From: Aliarcobacter sp.
GTDB taxonomy: Bacteria > Campylobacterota > Campylobacteria > Campylobacterales > Arcobacteraceae
Length of the DNA stretch: 64,000 nt
Direction: 5' to 3'
Assembly: GCA_028689025.1 (NCBI GenBank)
Contig: JAQTXA010000002.1
Span: 62,001 to 126,000 of the forward strand
Within the stretch, counting starts at the first letter, position 1. Each line of letters begins with the position of its first letter. Shown here in pieces: positions 26,591 through 37,516 of the stretch. The notes beneath the pieces were generated by a model. The model was not told the origin of the DNA, did not search any database, and saw nothing but the letters and a program-made list of their open reading frames with translations. The position numbers and the translations under genes were made by a program.

Positions 26591-28645
26591 TTATGCTTTT
26601 TGAACAAATGAAGATAAAATATCTCTATGTGTTCCGCCAAAATTTATTGTTAATTTGTAATCTTTACCAGCATTTGTAGCTTTAATTACTCTTCCCATTC
26701 CAAAAATCTTATGTTGAACAAGATCGCCTTTTTTAAAGCCAGATTGTTTTTCGATAGTTAAACTTCCTTTAATAAGTCCGCTTTCACTTAAAAATCTACT
26801 TTTTGTAAGCATTGTTCTTTTCCCTTTATAAAATCGTGAATGTACAAATGATAAAGTCAAGTTATCCATAGCTCTCGTGATTGCCACATAACCTAATCTT
26901 CTCTCTTCTTCTAAATCACAACCATCACCAGTAATTGGGAAAAATCCCTCTTCAAATCCAATAATAAAAAGTTTTCTAAATTCTAAACCTTTTGAAGCGT
27001 GAATACTCATCATAGAAACAGCTTCTCCATTATATTCATCACTTTCACTTTCAAGTGCAATTTCATTTAAAAAATCTTTTAAATCTAAGTGGGGATTTTG
27101 AATAAAATAATCTCTAATATATCCATAAAACTCATCAATATTTGCTTGTCGCTCATATCCATCAGGAAGATTATCATATGAAGCTCTATAATCAAAAGTC
27201 TCTTCAAAACTATCAAAAAACTTCATTTTAGATTCTGTTAATAACTCTTTTAAATCTAAAATTGAAGCTTCAAAAACTTTTAGTGTTCTTGCATTCTTTT
27301 TACCAACAATTGAGCTTATTTCTTCTGAATCTAATTCTTGAATCAAATTAAAAATTGATTTACCACTCTCAATAGATTTAGCTTCAAGTTTATCAATAGT
27401 TGTTTTACCTATTCCACGTTTTGGTTTATTTATTACTCTTTTTATTGAAAAGTTGTCATTTGCATTTGTTAAAATCCTGAAATATGCAATTAAATCTTTT
27501 ATTTCAGTTCTTTCGTAGAATTTCATTCCACCAACTAATTTATAATTTAATCCAGCTTTGTTAAATCCCTCTTCTAAAGATCTTGATAAGGCATTTACTC
27601 TAAATAAAATAGCTATATTTTTTGCACTAGTTCCATTATCAATTAATTGTTTAATATCTTCAATTATCTTTCTTGTCTCTTCATTCTCATCTTGTGATTC
27701 ATAAATTCTAATTGAATCACCCTTTTGTCTTGTTCCAATTAATTTTTTACCAAGTCTATCACGGTTATGTTCTATTAACTGATTTGCATGATTAAGAATT
27801 GTATCTGTTGATCTATAATTTTCTTCAAGTTTAACTACATTTGTATTCTCAAAATGTTCTGAAAAATTTAAAATATTTTTAATTGTAGCCCCACGCCAAC
27901 CATAAATTGATTGGTCATCATCACCAACAACGCAAAGATTATTATGACTCGAACATAATAATCTTAAAAGTCTGTATTGAAGTTCATTTGTATCTTGATA
28001 CTCATCTACCATTATGTATTGGTATTTTTGACTAATTTCTTCTGCTAATTTTTCATTTTTACTTAATATTCTATATGGAAGTAAAAGTAAATCATCAAAA
28101 TCTACAAGATTATTTTTTTCTAAATATGCTTCATATTTTTCATAAATCTCTGCAATTTGTTGGTAAAGTTTTAATTGAGCTGCACTTTTTGCTTCACTTG
28201 GAGTTAAGAGTGAATTTTTATATCTTGAAATTTCTGCAACCAATAAAGAAGTTGTAATCTCTTTATCAATTGATTTTATGATTCTTTTTTTATCATCTGT
28301 ATCTATTATAATAAAGTTGTTTTTTCTATTTAATTCACTCATGTGAAATTTTAGAAATAGAAGTCCAAATTTATGAAAAGTACATAAAAGAGGTGGAGTA
28401 TTTATCATCGATGAATCAAGCATTGAAAAGGCTCTTTCTCTCATTTCACTTGCTGCTTTATTTGTAAAAGTTAGAGTTAATATTGACCTGGGATCTATAC
28501 CTATAGATATTAGAAAGGCCAGTCTTGTGGTTATGGTTTTTGTTTTACCAGAGCCAGCACCTGCTAATATTAGCATTGGTCCATCTATGTGTTGTGCAGC
28601 AGTTTTTTGCGATTCATTTAGCGATGATAATAAATTTTCAGACAT
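26591..28645 (-). CDS. UvrD/PcrA/Rep-type ATP-dependent DNA helicase
   Basis: Superfamily 1A 3'-5' helicase of 684 residues. Motifs in order: Q-motif LNESQKTAAQH, Walker A LAGAGSGKTKTITTR, Ia LTFTNKAASEMRERA, II VDEYQDTNELQY, III VVGDDDQSIYGWRGA, IV LEENYRSTDTIL, V MSIHASKGLEFRKLF and VI RRLGYVAITRAMDNL. The C-terminal tail carries a Tudor-like KKGDLVQHKIFGMGRVIKA segment, as in PcrA and UvrD. Role: nucleotide-excision or mismatch repair and replication-fork clearance. It is the first gene of the helicase-truB-ispE-smpB unit with a clear GGAG site. Confidence 0.93.
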   Translation of the reverse strand: MSENLLSSLNESQKTAAQHIDGPMLILAGAGSGKTKTITTRLAFLISIGIDPRSILTLTFTNKAASEMRERAFSMLDSSMINTPPLLCTFHKFGLLFLKFHMSELNRKNNFIIIDTDDKKRIIKSIDKEITTSLLVAEISRYKNSLLTPSEAKSAAQLKLYQQIAEIYEKYEAYLEKNNLVDFDDLLLLPYRILSKNEKLAEEISQKYQYIMVDEYQDTNELQYRLLRLLCSSHNNLCVVGDDDQSIYGWRGATIKNILNFSEHFENTNVVKLEENYRSTDTILNHANQLIEHNRDRLGKKLIGTRQKGDSIRIYESQDENEETRKIIEDIKQLIDNGTSAKNIAILFRVNALSRSLEEGFNKAGLNYKLVGGMKFYERTEIKDLIAYFRILTNANDNFSIKRVINKPKRGIGKTTIDKLEAKSIESGKSIFNLIQELDSEEISSIVGKKNARTLKVFEASILDLKELLTESKMKFFDSFEETFDYRASYDNLPDGYERQANIDEFYGYIRDYFIQNPHLDLKDFLNEIALESESDEYNGEAVSMMSIHASKGLEFRKLFIIGFEEGFFPITGDGCDLEEERRLGYVAITRAMDNLTLSFVHSRFYKGKRTMLTKSRFLSESGLIKGSLTIEKQSGFKKGDLVQHKIFGMGRVIKATNAGKDYKLTINFGGTHRDILSSFVQKA

Positions 28646-28730
28646 TTTTTCTCCAATAATAGATTATTATATCATATATTAAATAAATTCATTATTGCTC
28701 TTAATTATTCTATATATAAATAAATGTTAT

Positions 28731-28736
28731 TATAAT
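28731..28736 (+). promoter_or_regulatory. -10 element of the LysR gene
   Basis: A consensus TATAAT lies 26 bases before the chosen LysR start, in the divergent gap with the helicase gene. Surrounding sequence is almost pure A and T, so a -35 cannot be assigned. Confidence 0.5.
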
Positions 28737-28761
28737 CATAATTTATTTTATGGAGGTTATG

Positions 28762-29658
28762 ATGCTTAACGATTTTGCAAAACTAGAAACTTTTCTTACT
28801 GTTGTTAGAGAAAAGTCCTTTTCTAAAGCTTCAGCAAAACTTGGTATTTCGCAACCTGCTGTTACACAACAAATGAAATTTATAGAAGATTATTTAGATG
28901 TCCAAGTAGTTGACCGAAAGAAAAATGGTATTAGACTTACCAAAGAGGGTCAAATGCTCCATGCAATAGCTTTAAAAATAGAAAAATGTGTTGCAAATGG
29001 TGAAAAAGAGTTATTAAAAATTATGAATAAAAATGTTACTTTTGTTTTTGGAGCCTCATTTATAATAGGAAATTATATATTACCAAGATTTTTAAACAAT
29101 TTAAAAGAGAATATTCACAATGATGTTTCAATTAATGTTTCAGTTTCTCATGAAGCAATTGAAGACTTATTAGATAAAAAAATTGACATAGCTTTAGTTG
29201 AAAATTATGTTCCAAACGATGACATCATTTATAGAGAATGGATGGAAGATGAAATTGTAATTTTTTCTAATCAAAAATTGCCAGTAAAAGCAAAAGCAGA
29301 AGATTTATTATCGTATAAATGGGTATGTAGAAATCCGGAATCAAATACTAGATTACTTTTTAAAGAGTGTTTGGAAAAAGCAAACTATCCTGATTGTGAT
29401 ACATTTAATGTTACAAGTGAAGTGACAAGTGCAACTACAATTGTTCAAACTGTTTTACATTCTGATAAAAACACAATGCCAACTGTTTCAATTGTTTCAC
29501 GAAATGCAATTGAATCATTACTAAAAGCAGGTGCATTATATGAATCAAAAATTGGTAATCAAAAAATGATAAGAAAACTTTATATTGCTTACAGAAAAGA
29601 TAGAAAACATGATGCATTTATTGAAAATGTAGTTGACTATCTACTTAAAATTAAATAA
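28762..29658 (+). CDS. LysR-family transcriptional regulator
   Basis: A 298-residue regulator with an N-terminal winged helix (LNDFAKLETFLTVVREKSFSKASAKLGISQPAVTQQ) and a C-terminal periplasmic-binding-like effector domain from about residue 90. The start at 28762 is chosen because GGAGG at 28752-28756 is 5 nt upstream and the protein then begins as most LysR members do; ATGs at 28750 and 28759 are too close to that site. The ligand is unknown. It faces away from the helicase and converges on the radical SAM gene, so no target operon is obvious. Confidence 0.92.
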   Translation: MLNDFAKLETFLTVVREKSFSKASAKLGISQPAVTQQMKFIEDYLDVQVVDRKKNGIRLTKEGQMLHAIALKIEKCVANGEKELLKIMNKNVTFVFGASFIIGNYILPRFLNNLKENIHNDVSINVSVSHEAIEDLLDKKIDIALVENYVPNDDIIYREWMEDEIVIFSNQKLPVKAKAEDLLSYKWVCRNPESNTRLLFKECLEKANYPDCDTFNVTSEVTSATTIVQTVLHSDKNTMPTVSIVSRNAIESLLKAGALYESKIGNQKMIRKLYIAYRKDRKHDAFIENVVDYLLKIK

Positions 29659-29680
29659 TACTAGGATTTCCCTAGTATTA
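29656..29680. terminator. Bidirectional hairpin between LysR and radical SAM genes
   Basis: A 10-bp perfect stem (TAATACTAGG with CCTAGTATTA, 5-nt loop) starts at the LysR stop codon and ends 3 bases before the convergent gene's stop at 29684. ATTTT follows on the plus strand. It can serve both genes. Confidence 0.8.
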
Positions 29681-29683
29681 ATT

Positions 29684-30646
29684 TTAATAATTAAATCCCT
29701 CTTTTTCCAAAGCTAATCTAATATTTTTCATTTGTGTATGTTTATCTCTACACCAGTCTGGTGATAATAGTGTACTATCATCAATTCCTGCAGTTATTCT
29801 TTGAACAGAGATATTTGATGGTAAATTTACAATTGATTTTACAACCGTATCAATATAAAGTTCTTCACTTATTGGTGTGAATTTACCTTTTTTAAACTCA
29901 TTTGTAAGTAGTGTATTTTTAACCACATACAAAGGATGAAATTTAATTGAATCTACATTTAATTCAATAGTTTGTTTAAATGTCTCAAGCATCATCTCTT
30001 GAGTTTCATCTGGTAATCCATAAATTAAATGTCCACAAACATTTAATCCTTTTTCTTTACTTCTTTTTATCCAATATTTCATATTAGAAGAAGTATCTCC
30101 ACGATTAACTCTCACTAAAGTTTCATCATAAAAAGATTGAATACCATACTCAACCCAAATCTCTTTTGTTTTAGATAAATCAACTAAATAATCTAAAATC
30201 TCTTCTGTAACACAATCTGTTCTAGTTCCAATACTAAGTCCAATTACATTATCAAAACTTAATGCTTTTTCATATAAAGCTTTTAAAGTAGCAATTGGAG
30301 CATAAGTATTTGTAAAAGATTGAAAATAAACAATAAATTTTTTAGTACCAAATTTATTTTCAAGTCTTTTTTTTGTAGCTAAAAATTGCATCTCTAATTG
30401 TTTTAATTGATTATCTAAATAAGGATTTTCATTGATTTTAGGATTTAACTTAAACTTAGTTTTTTTCTCTTGCAGATTAGGAGAAAAGGAATCATTTTCA
30501 CAAAATGAACATCCTCCCTTTGCCACAGTTCCATCAATATTTGGACATGTAAATCCAGATATTGAAATGGGAACTTTATAAACTTTCTCGCCAAATTTTT
30601 CTTTTAAATATCTTCCGATAGTTAATACGTTTTTTAATTCACTCAT
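29684..30646 (-). CDS. Radical SAM protein, YhcC/TIGR01212-like
   Basis: A 320-residue radical SAM protein. The cluster-binding cysteines are in FTCPNIDGTVAKGGCSFCEND, a variant spacing (Cys-x8-10-Cys-x2-Cys) typical of the YhcC family rather than CxxxCxxC. Following segments YFQSFTNTYAP, GLSIGTRTDCV, WVEYGIQSF and HLIYGLPDET are characteristic. The family's substrate is not established; a link to tRNA or other modification is only suggested. It lies 1 base downstream of purF and is probably cotranscribed. Confidence 0.85.
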   Translation of the reverse strand: MSELKNVLTIGRYLKEKFGEKVYKVPISISGFTCPNIDGTVAKGGCSFCENDSFSPNLQEKKTKFKLNPKINENPYLDNQLKQLEMQFLATKKRLENKFGTKKFIVYFQSFTNTYAPIATLKALYEKALSFDNVIGLSIGTRTDCVTEEILDYLVDLSKTKEIWVEYGIQSFYDETLVRVNRGDTSSNMKYWIKRSKEKGLNVCGHLIYGLPDETQEMMLETFKQTIELNVDSIKFHPLYVVKNTLLTNEFKKGKFTPISEELYIDTVVKSIVNLPSNISVQRITAGIDDSTLLSPDWCRDKHTQMKNIRLALEKEGFNY

Positions 30647-30647
30647 T

Positions 30648-31994
30648 CTACTCTTTTACGAAATAATCCCCATTAAAACTCTCTAGGGCATAATTTCTAT
30701 CATTTCCAATAGCGTTTACTAAATCTTCTACTGATAAATATTCTAAACTATCAGCTTCAATATATTTACAAACTTCTTCTTTACTCATATTATTTGAAAT
30801 TAACTCTTCTTTATGAGGTGTATCAATACCATAATAACATGGATATTTTATTTCAGGACTTGCAACTCTAAAGTGAACTTCTTTAGCACCTGCTTCTTTT
30901 AATATTTTTACAATTCTTTTTGAAGTAGTTCCTCTTACAATTGAATCATCAATTACAAGTAATGATTTACCTTCAATTAAAGATCTCATAGGTGAAAGTT
31001 TCATTTTAACTTTTAAATCTCTCATCTCTTGAGTTGGTTCAATAAATGTTCTTCCAATATAATGATTTCTAATAATCCCATATTCAAAAGGTATTCCACT
31101 TTCAGCAGCATATCCAAGAGCAGCAGGAACTCCTGAATCTGGAACTGGAATAACCATATCAACTTTAATTGTGCTATTTACATCGTTTTTAGCTAAAGCT
31201 CTACCCATATTCTCTCTTGTTCTATAAACATTTTTTCCATCAATTACAGAATCAGGTCTAGCAAAATAAACATATTCAAAAGCACAGGGTCTATATTCAG
31301 GTTCAAATAATTGTATTGATTCAGGCTCTTGATTTTCACTAAAAATTAACATTTCACCAGGTCTTATATCTCTTACAAATTCCGCATCAACTAAATCAAA
31401 AGCACAAGTTTCACTTGCAACAATATATCCACCACTTTTTAATTTACCTAATGATAATGGTCTAATTCCATATCTATCTCTAATAACAAACTGTTTTGCT
31501 CTACTTTGAACAATAAAACAATATGCCCCAATAGTTCTTTGTAATGCTTCTTTAATTCTATCTCTTAATCTATCTTTTGTATTTTTAGCAATTAGATGAA
31601 TTAAATTTTCAGTATCCATTCCAGTTTGGAAAATCGCACCTCTATCAATTAAATCTTGTCTAACTTCATCTTTATTAATTAGATTTCCATTATGAACTAT
31701 AGAGATTTCACCAAGTTTATATTTAGCATAAACAGGTTGAGCATCTAAAATAGAGTCCCCACCAGCTGTTGAATATCTATTATGACCAATTGCCATATTA
31801 CCTTTTAAATATTTTAATGCTTCATCAGTAAACACTTCAGAAACTAAACCTCTATCTTTTTTTGTATAGATTTTTCCATCACAAGATGATGAGATACCTG
31901 TAGCTTCTTGACCTCTGTGTTGCATTGCAAACAAAGCAACCGAGGCTAACCTTGCAGCATTATCATTACCGTAAATTCCAACTATTGCGCACAT
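30648..31994 (-). CDS. purF: Amidophosphoribosyltransferase
   Basis: First enzyme of purine synthesis, moving an amide nitrogen from glutamine to PRPP. The N-terminal glutaminase starts MCAIVGIYG with the nucleophile at Cys2, with no propeptide. QHRGQEATGI, GHNRYSTAG and the PRPP loop LLVIDDSIVRGTTSKRIV follow. The length of 448 residues is slightly short of E. coli PurF (505). It is followed on the same strand by a radical SAM gene and preceded by dapB with a 12-base gap. Confidence 0.96.
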   Translation of the reverse strand: MCAIVGIYGNDNAARLASVALFAMQHRGQEATGISSSCDGKIYTKKDRGLVSEVFTDEALKYLKGNMAIGHNRYSTAGGDSILDAQPVYAKYKLGEISIVHNGNLINKDEVRQDLIDRGAIFQTGMDTENLIHLIAKNTKDRLRDRIKEALQRTIGAYCFIVQSRAKQFVIRDRYGIRPLSLGKLKSGGYIVASETCAFDLVDAEFVRDIRPGEMLIFSENQEPESIQLFEPEYRPCAFEYVYFARPDSVIDGKNVYRTRENMGRALAKNDVNSTIKVDMVIPVPDSGVPAALGYAAESGIPFEYGIIRNHYIGRTFIEPTQEMRDLKVKMKLSPMRSLIEGKSLLVIDDSIVRGTTSKRIVKILKEAGAKEVHFRVASPEIKYPCYYGIDTPHKEELISNNMSKEEVCKYIEADSLEYLSVEDLVNAIGNDRNYALESFNGDYFVKE

Positions 31995-32006
31995 ATTTAA
32001 TTTTCC

Positions 32007-32780
32007 TTATAGACCTAAAGCGTCATTGATTGAGTATAATTTTGCATCTTTTCCAATTATCCATTTTGCAACTTTAATTGCACCTCTTGAAAAAGTATTT
32101 CTAGCCGTTGCTGTATGATTTAATTCTAAGAATTCCCCATCATTATACAATCCAACTGTATGCCGACCTACAATATCTCCACCTCTTAAAGCCATAACTG
32201 CAATTTCATCTTTAGTTCTAGCTCCTATATTTCCATCACGTCCAGAAATTCTTACATCATCTAAATCTAAATCTCTTGCACTTGCAGCATGTTCAGCTAA
32301 TGTTAAAGCTGTTCCAGAAGGTGAATCAACTTTATTTCTATGGTGTTGTTCAACAATTTCAATATCAAAATCTCTTAATGTTTTAGAAGCAAGGGCTACT
32401 AATTTATTTAAAACAGCAACTCCTAAACTCATATTAGTTGCATATAAAATAGGTACAATTTTACTAGCTTCCAGCAATAAATTTTGCTGATGCTTATTAA
32501 ATCCAGTAGTTGCAATAATAAGAGGTTTTCTTCCTCCATTTTCAACAACTTCTGTTAAAAGTGCTTCAGTTGCAGCTGGTGCACTAAAATCAATAATAAC
32601 ATCTGAAGAATCAAATAATACTTTCATATCATTTGTAACAATTGTATCAGCAGATAAATTTTTTGCTAATTTACCATTTACATGTACTACTGATACTCTT
32701 GCTTCACTATCATTTGCTAAATCATCAATTAATAATGACCCAACTCTACCTGTACTACCTAAAATACCTATTTTAATCAT
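32007..32780 (-). CDS. dapB: 4-hydroxy-tetrahydrodipicolinate reductase
   Basis: NAD(P)H-dependent reductase of the lysine and diaminopimelate pathway. Rossmann start [36 protein letters not shown], and the catalytic [22 protein letters not shown] with His pair, Lys and the SPSGTA phosphate-binding loop are all visible. 257 residues is normal. It lies between trxB and purF in a tight unit. lysA, the last step of the lysine pathway, is at 59.9 kb. Confidence 0.96.
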   Translation of the reverse strand: MIKIGILGSTGRVGSLLIDDLANDSEARVSVVHVNGKLAKNLSADTIVTNDMKVLFDSSDVIIDFSAPAATEALLTEVVENGGRKPLIIATTGFNKHQQNLLLEASKIVPILYATNMSLGVAVLNKLVALASKTLRDFDIEIVEQHHRNKVDSPSGTALTLAEHAASARDLDLDDVRISGRDGNIGARTKDEIAVMALRGGDIVGRHTVGLYNDGEFLELNHTATARNTFSRGAIKVAKWIIGKDAKLYSINDALGL

Positions 32781-32794
32781 TTTAAAAATTTTCC

Positions 32795-33724
32795 TTATCC
32801 TAAATATTCAATAATATTAACAGCAGCTGTTGCACCATCACCTGCAGCACAAACTACTTGTTTTGGGGCATCAATTCTAATATCACCAGCTGCATAAAGA
32901 CCTTTTACTGATGTTTTCATTCTTAAATCTACTATAACTTCACCAGCTTCATTTAAATCACACAGATATGATCCATCTTCTTGTTTTAATGGTGCATTTA
33001 AAACATCTCGTCCAACAAAAATGAAAACACCAGGTGTTGGTAAATCTCTGATTTCACCAGTTTCTCTATGTTTAACTTTAATACCTTGAACTCCACTCAT
33101 GTCACCATAAACTTCTTCAACAATAACATTTGTAACTTCTTCAATATTTCCAGCATGTTTCATATGTTCAATTGTACTTGGAGCTGCTCTGTATGTATCT
33201 CTTCTGTGAACTAAATAAACTTTTGAACACATTTTTGATAAATAAACAGCCTCTTCAATAGCAGAATCTCCACCACCTACAACTGTAACTTCTTTTCCTC
33301 TATAGAAAAATCCATCACAAGTTGCACAAGTAGAAACACCTTTACCAAAAAATTCATTTTCACCTTTAAATCCAGCTCTTTTAGGAACAGAACCTGTTGC
33401 TATTAGAACAGTTTTTGCTTGAAACTCTTTTTTATCATTTGTTGTTAATGTAAAAATATCTCCAGATTTTGTAACTCTATCAATTTGAGCCATTTCATGT
33501 TTTAATCCAAATCGTTGACATTGTTCTGGCCAATTTGCCATTAAATCCATACCTGAAACAACTTCAGATTGTCCTGGATAATTTTCAATTTCAGATGAAC
33601 TTGTAATTTGTCCTCCTGGCATTCCCATTTCAAACATAATTACATTTTTTAAGCCACCTCTTGTTGCATATAAACCGGCTGTTAATCCTGCTGGTCCTCC
33701 ACCAATAATTGCCAAATCTAACAT
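32795..33724 (-). CDS. trxB: Thioredoxin reductase
   Basis: Flavoenzyme that reduces thioredoxin with NADPH. The FAD site [19 protein letters not shown], redox pair CATC in [18 protein letters not shown] site [16 protein letters not shown] and the terminal GLYAAGDIR are complete. 309 residues matches the low-molecular-weight type. It follows trxA on the same strand, but a strong hairpin and 217 bases lie between them, so they are probably separate transcripts. Confidence 0.96.
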   Translation of the reverse strand: MLDLAIIGGGPAGLTAGLYATRGGLKNVIMFEMGMPGGQITSSSEIENYPGQSEVVSGMDLMANWPEQCQRFGLKHEMAQIDRVTKSGDIFTLTTNDKKEFQAKTVLIATGSVPKRAGFKGENEFFGKGVSTCATCDGFFYRGKEVTVVGGGDSAIEEAVYLSKMCSKVYLVHRRDTYRAAPSTIEHMKHAGNIEEVTNVIVEEVYGDMSGVQGIKVKHRETGEIRDLPTPGVFIFVGRDVLNAPLKQEDGSYLCDLNEAGEVIVDLRMKTSVKGLYAAGDIRIDAPKQVVCAAGDGATAAVNIIEYLG

Positions 33725-33885
33725 ATTAAATCCTTATTTTTTATTAAATAATCAATAGTATTTTTTGAAGCGTTAATAATACAAAAATATTTGTAAGTTA
33801 TAGGTTAAACGTAATACTAATATTAAAGATAAATTTTATCATCTAATATTTTATATCCTAATTAAATTATGGAAAATATTTGAAA

Positions 33886-33919
33886 TAAAAAAAGGGAGAA
33901 GTTTTCACTTCTCCCTTTT
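33886..33919 (-). terminator. Terminator after trxA
   Basis: A 12-bp perfect stem (33890-33901 with 33908-33919, core GGGAGAAG) and a 6-nt loop, followed on the minus strand by TTTTATTTC. It lies 22 bases after the trxA stop. The remaining gap to trxB (33725-33885) is AT-rich and presumably holds the trxB promoter; nothing else is seen there. Confidence 0.88.
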
Positions 33920-33941
33920 ATAAAATCTTTTATAGTTTATA

Positions 33942-34259
33942 TTATAATAATGAATTGATTTTATCAGTAAATGCTTGTTTAGAAGAAGCACCAACCATAG
34001 TTTCAACAACTTCACCATTTTTCATAAATAAAATTGTAGGAATTGATCTAATTCCATATTTTACTGCTAAATCTTGCTCTTCATCAGTATTAACTTTACA
34101 AATATTAGCTTTACCTTCAAAATCTCCTGCTAATTCTTCAATTACTGGAGCAATCATTCTACAAGGTCCACACCAAGGAGCCCAAAAGTCTACCATTGAT
34201 ACACCATTTTTTGTAACTTCTTCAAAATTTGCAGGAGTTAGTTCAATATATTTTCCCAT
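33942..34259 (-). CDS. trxA: Thioredoxin
   Basis: Classical 105-residue thioredoxin with active site WAPWCGPCRM and the cis-Pro loop IRSIPTILF. The ATG at 34259 is chosen because AAAGGA lies 6 nt upstream and the protein then starts MGKYIELTPANFEEV; an upstream in-frame ATG at 34292 would add 11 residues not found in thioredoxins. It supplies reductant to ribonucleotide reductase and other enzymes and works with TrxB, encoded next door. A possible -10 (TATAAT on the minus strand) lies at 34334-34339. Confidence 0.96.
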   Translation of the reverse strand: MGKYIELTPANFEEVTKNGVSMVDFWAPWCGPCRMIAPVIEELAGDFEGKANICKVNTDEEQDLAVKYGIRSIPTILFMKNGEVVETMVGASSKQAFTDKINSLL

Positions 34260-34434
34260 TTTATTTCCTTTTTTATTAATTGTAAATTTCATTTTTATTT
34301 AATTATATTTATATGTATAAATAAATCTAAATCATTATAACTTGACGAAACTTAAATTTAGTTTTACATCTTTTAACTTTTCACTAATCAAGGCTAAATA
34401 ATTTTTTTGTTAAAATAAGAGAATTTAATTTAAA

Positions 34435-37002
34435 ATGGATAATTTTATGGATATCAGAAAAGAATATTTAGAGTTTTTTAAAAGTAAAGGTCATGATGTA
34501 ATTTCATCAATGCCACTAGTTCCAGATGATCCTACATTAATGTTTACAAATGCGGGAATGGTTCAATTTAAAGATATTTTCACAGGTGCAATTCCTAGAC
34601 CTGCAAACCCAACTGCAACTTCATGCCAATTATGTGTAAGAGCTGGTGGAAAACACAATGACTTAGAAAATGTTGGTTATACAGCACGTCACCACACACT
34701 TTTTGAAATGTTAGGTAATTTCTCATTTGGAGATTATTTTAAAGAAGATGCTATTGCTTATGCTTGGGAGTTTATTACAGTTAATTTAACTCTTCCAATT
34801 GAAAAGCTATGGGTAACTGTTCACGAAAACGATGATGAAGCATTTAATATTTGGACAAAATATATAGACTCTTCAAGAATCGTAAGATTTGGAGACAAAG
34901 ATAATTTTTGGGCTATGGGAGACACAGGAGCTTGTGGACCTTGTAGTGAAATTTTCTATGACCAAGGTGAAGAGCACTTCAATACTCCTGAAGATAAAAT
35001 GGGTGGAGATGGTGATAGATTCTTAGAAATCTGGAACTTAGTATTTATGCAATATGAAAGAACAGCTGATGGAAAACTAAATCCATTACCAAAACCTTCA
35101 ATTGACACTGGTATGGGACTTGAAAGAGTTATTGCTATTAAAGAGGGTGTTTTAAATAACTTTGATTCATCAAACTTCAAACCAATTATTGAAAAAATTG
35201 AAGAGTTAGCAGGTAAAAAAGCAACATCAGAAAATATTGGTTCATACAGAGTAATTGCAGACCATTTAAGAGCTACTTCATTTATGTTATCTCAAGGTAT
35301 TCTTTTTGGAAATGAAGGAAGACCTTATGTTTTAAGAAGAATTTTAAGACGTGCAGTTAGACATGGTTATCTTTTAGGATTTAGAAAACCATTTATGGCA
35401 AAACTTCTTGATACATTAATTTCTATTTTAGGTGGACACTATACAGAATTAGTTGAAAAGCAAAACTTCATAAAAGAGCAATTAACACTTGAAGAGGATA
35501 GATTCTTTAAAACTATTGATTTAGGTATGTCTTTATTTAATGAAGAATTGGCAAATACAAAAGAGATTTTCTCAGGTGAAGTTGCATTTAAATTATATGA
35601 TACTTATGGATTCCCTTTAGACTTAACGGAAGATATGTTAAGAGATAGAGATTTAAAAGTTGATTTAAACAAATTTGATGAATTAATGAGTGCACAAAAA
35701 GCAATGGCAAAAGCAGCTTGGAAAGGTAGTGGAGACACTGCAAATGAAGGTGATTTTAAACAATTAATTGAAAAATATGGGATAAATGAATTTGTTGGTT
35801 ATGATAATGTAACTTACAAATCAAAAATCCTAGCTCTATTAGATGAACATTTTAAAGAAGTGGAAACTTTAGAAAAAGGTGCAACTGGTTGGGTTATGTT
35901 AGATAAAACTCCATTCTATGCAACAAGCGGTGGACAAACTGGTGATATTGGTGCATTAGAAAACAATAAACATGTTGCAATTATTAAAGAGACTGCTAAA
36001 TTTCATGGTTTAAATCTTTCAAAAGTAAAAGTTGAACATGTTACTTTAAGTCAAGATGAACTAGTTGATGCAGTTGTTGTAAATCGATATGAAATTGCAA
36101 AACATCATAGTGCTACACACCTTTTACAAAGTGCTCTTAGAATGGTTTTAGGGGAAACAGTTTCTCAAGCTGGTTCTTTAAATGAATCAAATAGATTAAG
36201 ATTTGACTTTACATATCCAAAAGCAATGTCAACAGCTCAAATTGATGAAGTGGAAGATTTAGTTAACACAATGATTGCAAGGGGAATTGCAGGAAATGTT
36301 GAGGAATTACCAATTGAAGAAGCAAAAAACAAAGGCGCTATTGCTATGTTTGGTGAAAAATATGGTGATATGGTTAGAGTTGTAACTTTTAGTGATGTTT
36401 CAGTTGAATTTTGTGGTGGAACTCATGTAAGAAATACAGCTGACATTGGAAGCTTTTATATTGTAAAAGAATCAGGTGTAAGTGCTGGTGTAAGAAGAAT
36501 AGAGGCTGTTTGTGGAACTGCTGCTATTGCTTATACTAAAGAGATTATCACAGCAATGAATGACATTAAAGCTGAAATTAAAAACAACGATGTAATTTCA
36601 GGAATTAAAAAATTAAAAGAACAAATCAAAGATTTAAAAAAAGAAGTTGAAACTGCGCAAAGTCAAACATCTGCACCAATTAGTGAAGAGATGATTGGTG
36701 ATACAAAAGTTGTTGTAGCTGTTATTGAAAATGGTGATTTGAAAAAAATTGTTGATGATTTGAAAAATGCCAATGAAAAACTAGCAGTTTTATTACTTCA
36801 AGCAAAAGATGACAAAGTATTAATTGTTGCGGGAAGTAAAAATACAAATATCAAAGCTGGTGAGTGGATTAAAAATATTGCACCAATCGTTGGTGGTGGG
36901 GGAGGTGGAAGACCTGACTTCGCACAAGCTGGTGGAAAAGATGTAACAAAAGTTGAAGATGCAAAAGTTGCTGCTTTAACTTATGCTAAAGAAAATTTGT
37001 AG
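34435..37002 (+). CDS. alaS: Alanyl-tRNA synthetase
   Basis: Class II synthetase charging tRNA-Ala. The catalytic core has [21 protein letters not shown] (motif 1), [18 protein letters not shown] (motif 2) and [10 protein letters not shown] (motif 3). The editing domain has the zinc HHSATHLL and CGGTHV. A C-terminal coiled coil and DHHA1-type end with [15 protein letters not shown]. The 855 residues are typical. The start at 34435 is used; an ATG at 34447 gives [11 protein letters not shown], closer to many homologues, and may be the true one. TG-T-TAAAAT at 34408-34416 is a plausible extended -10. Confidence 0.96.
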   Translation: MDNFMDIRKEYLEFFKSKGHDVISSMPLVPDDPTLMFTNAGMVQFKDIFTGAIPRPANPTATSCQLCVRAGGKHNDLENVGYTARHHTLFEMLGNFSFGDYFKEDAIAYAWEFITVNLTLPIEKLWVTVHENDDEAFNIWTKYIDSSRIVRFGDKDNFWAMGDTGACGPCSEIFYDQGEEHFNTPEDKMGGDGDRFLEIWNLVFMQYERTADGKLNPLPKPSIDTGMGLERVIAIKEGVLNNFDSSNFKPIIEKIEELAGKKATSENIGSYRVIADHLRATSFMLSQGILFGNEGRPYVLRRILRRAVRHGYLLGFRKPFMAKLLDTLISILGGHYTELVEKQNFIKEQLTLEEDRFFKTIDLGMSLFNEELANTKEIFSGEVAFKLYDTYGFPLDLTEDMLRDRDLKVDLNKFDELMSAQKAMAKAAWKGSGDTANEGDFKQLIEKYGINEFVGYDNVTYKSKILALLDEHFKEVETLEKGATGWVMLDKTPFYATSGGQTGDIGALENNKHVAIIKETAKFHGLNLSKVKVEHVTLSQDELVDAVVVNRYEIAKHHSATHLLQSALRMVLGETVSQAGSLNESNRLRFDFTYPKAMSTAQIDEVEDLVNTMIARGIAGNVEELPIEEAKNKGAIAMFGEKYGDMVRVVTFSDVSVEFCGGTHVRNTADIGSFYIVKESGVSAGVRRIEAVCGTAAIAYTKEIITAMNDIKAEIKNNDVISGIKKLKEQIKDLKKEVETAQSQTSAPISEEMIGDTKVVVAVIENGDLKKIVDDLKNANEKLAVLLLQAKDDKVLIVAGSKNTNIKAGEWIKNIAPIVGGGGGGRPDFAQAGGKDVTKVEDAKVAALTYAKENL

Positions 37003-37011
37003 GAAATAGTA

Positions 37012-37491
37012 TTGATTGATTTATTCAAAAGTTATTCTTCTATAATAGTTTTTTTACATGTAATATCTGCAGTAATTTGGGTGGGAGGAATGATAGCAAT
37101 TAGATTTGCTGTTCATTACTCTATACAAAATATAGATGAACCCAAAATAAAACTCTCACGTACTTTAGAAAATCTAAAAAGATTTTTTAATATGGTAATT
37201 CCTGCAATTGCAACACTTTTAATTACAGCTATTATAATGATAATAGCATTAGGATTTAAAGGAACAGAACTTTATAGTATTGTGATTATTAAAGAGAGTA
37301 TTTGGCTCTTAATGACAATAATTTTTATAACAATCTATATAAAAAGAAACAAAGCACAAAAAGCCTTTGATAATAGTGATTTTCTAAGTGCAAAAAATAG
37401 CCTACTTCCAATAGCAACTTATTTTATACCTATAAATATAGCTTTAGGATTAATTGCAATATTTTTAGGAATAACTCTAAGAGGATTTTAG
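37012..37491 (+). CDS. CopD-like integral membrane protein
   Basis: A 159-residue protein with four predicted membrane helices. The first contains FLHVISAVIWVGGMIAIRFAV, the HxxxxxxWxGG pattern of the CopD/YozB-like four-helix family, where His may bind haem or metal. It starts with TTG 9 bases after the alaS stop, with AGGAAA overlapping that stop, so it is cotranscribed with alaS. Function is not established: a role in copper handling or haem-linked redox chemistry is possible. Confidence 0.72.
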   Translation: MIDLFKSYSSIIVFLHVISAVIWVGGMIAIRFAVHYSIQNIDEPKIKLSRTLENLKRFFNMVIPAIATLLITAIIMIIALGFKGTELYSIVIIKESIWLLMTIIFITIYIKRNKAQKAFDNSDFLSAKNSLLPIATYFIPINIALGLIAIFLGITLRGF

Positions 37492-37516
37492 AATCCTCTT
37501 AGCTCTTAATATTTAA

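Noticed and set aside
28750..28761. Upstream ATGs at 28750 and 28759 for the LysR gene
   Set aside because: The first contains the ribosome-binding site within its own coding sequence and the second is only 2 nt from it; 28762 gives standard spacing and the usual LysR start.
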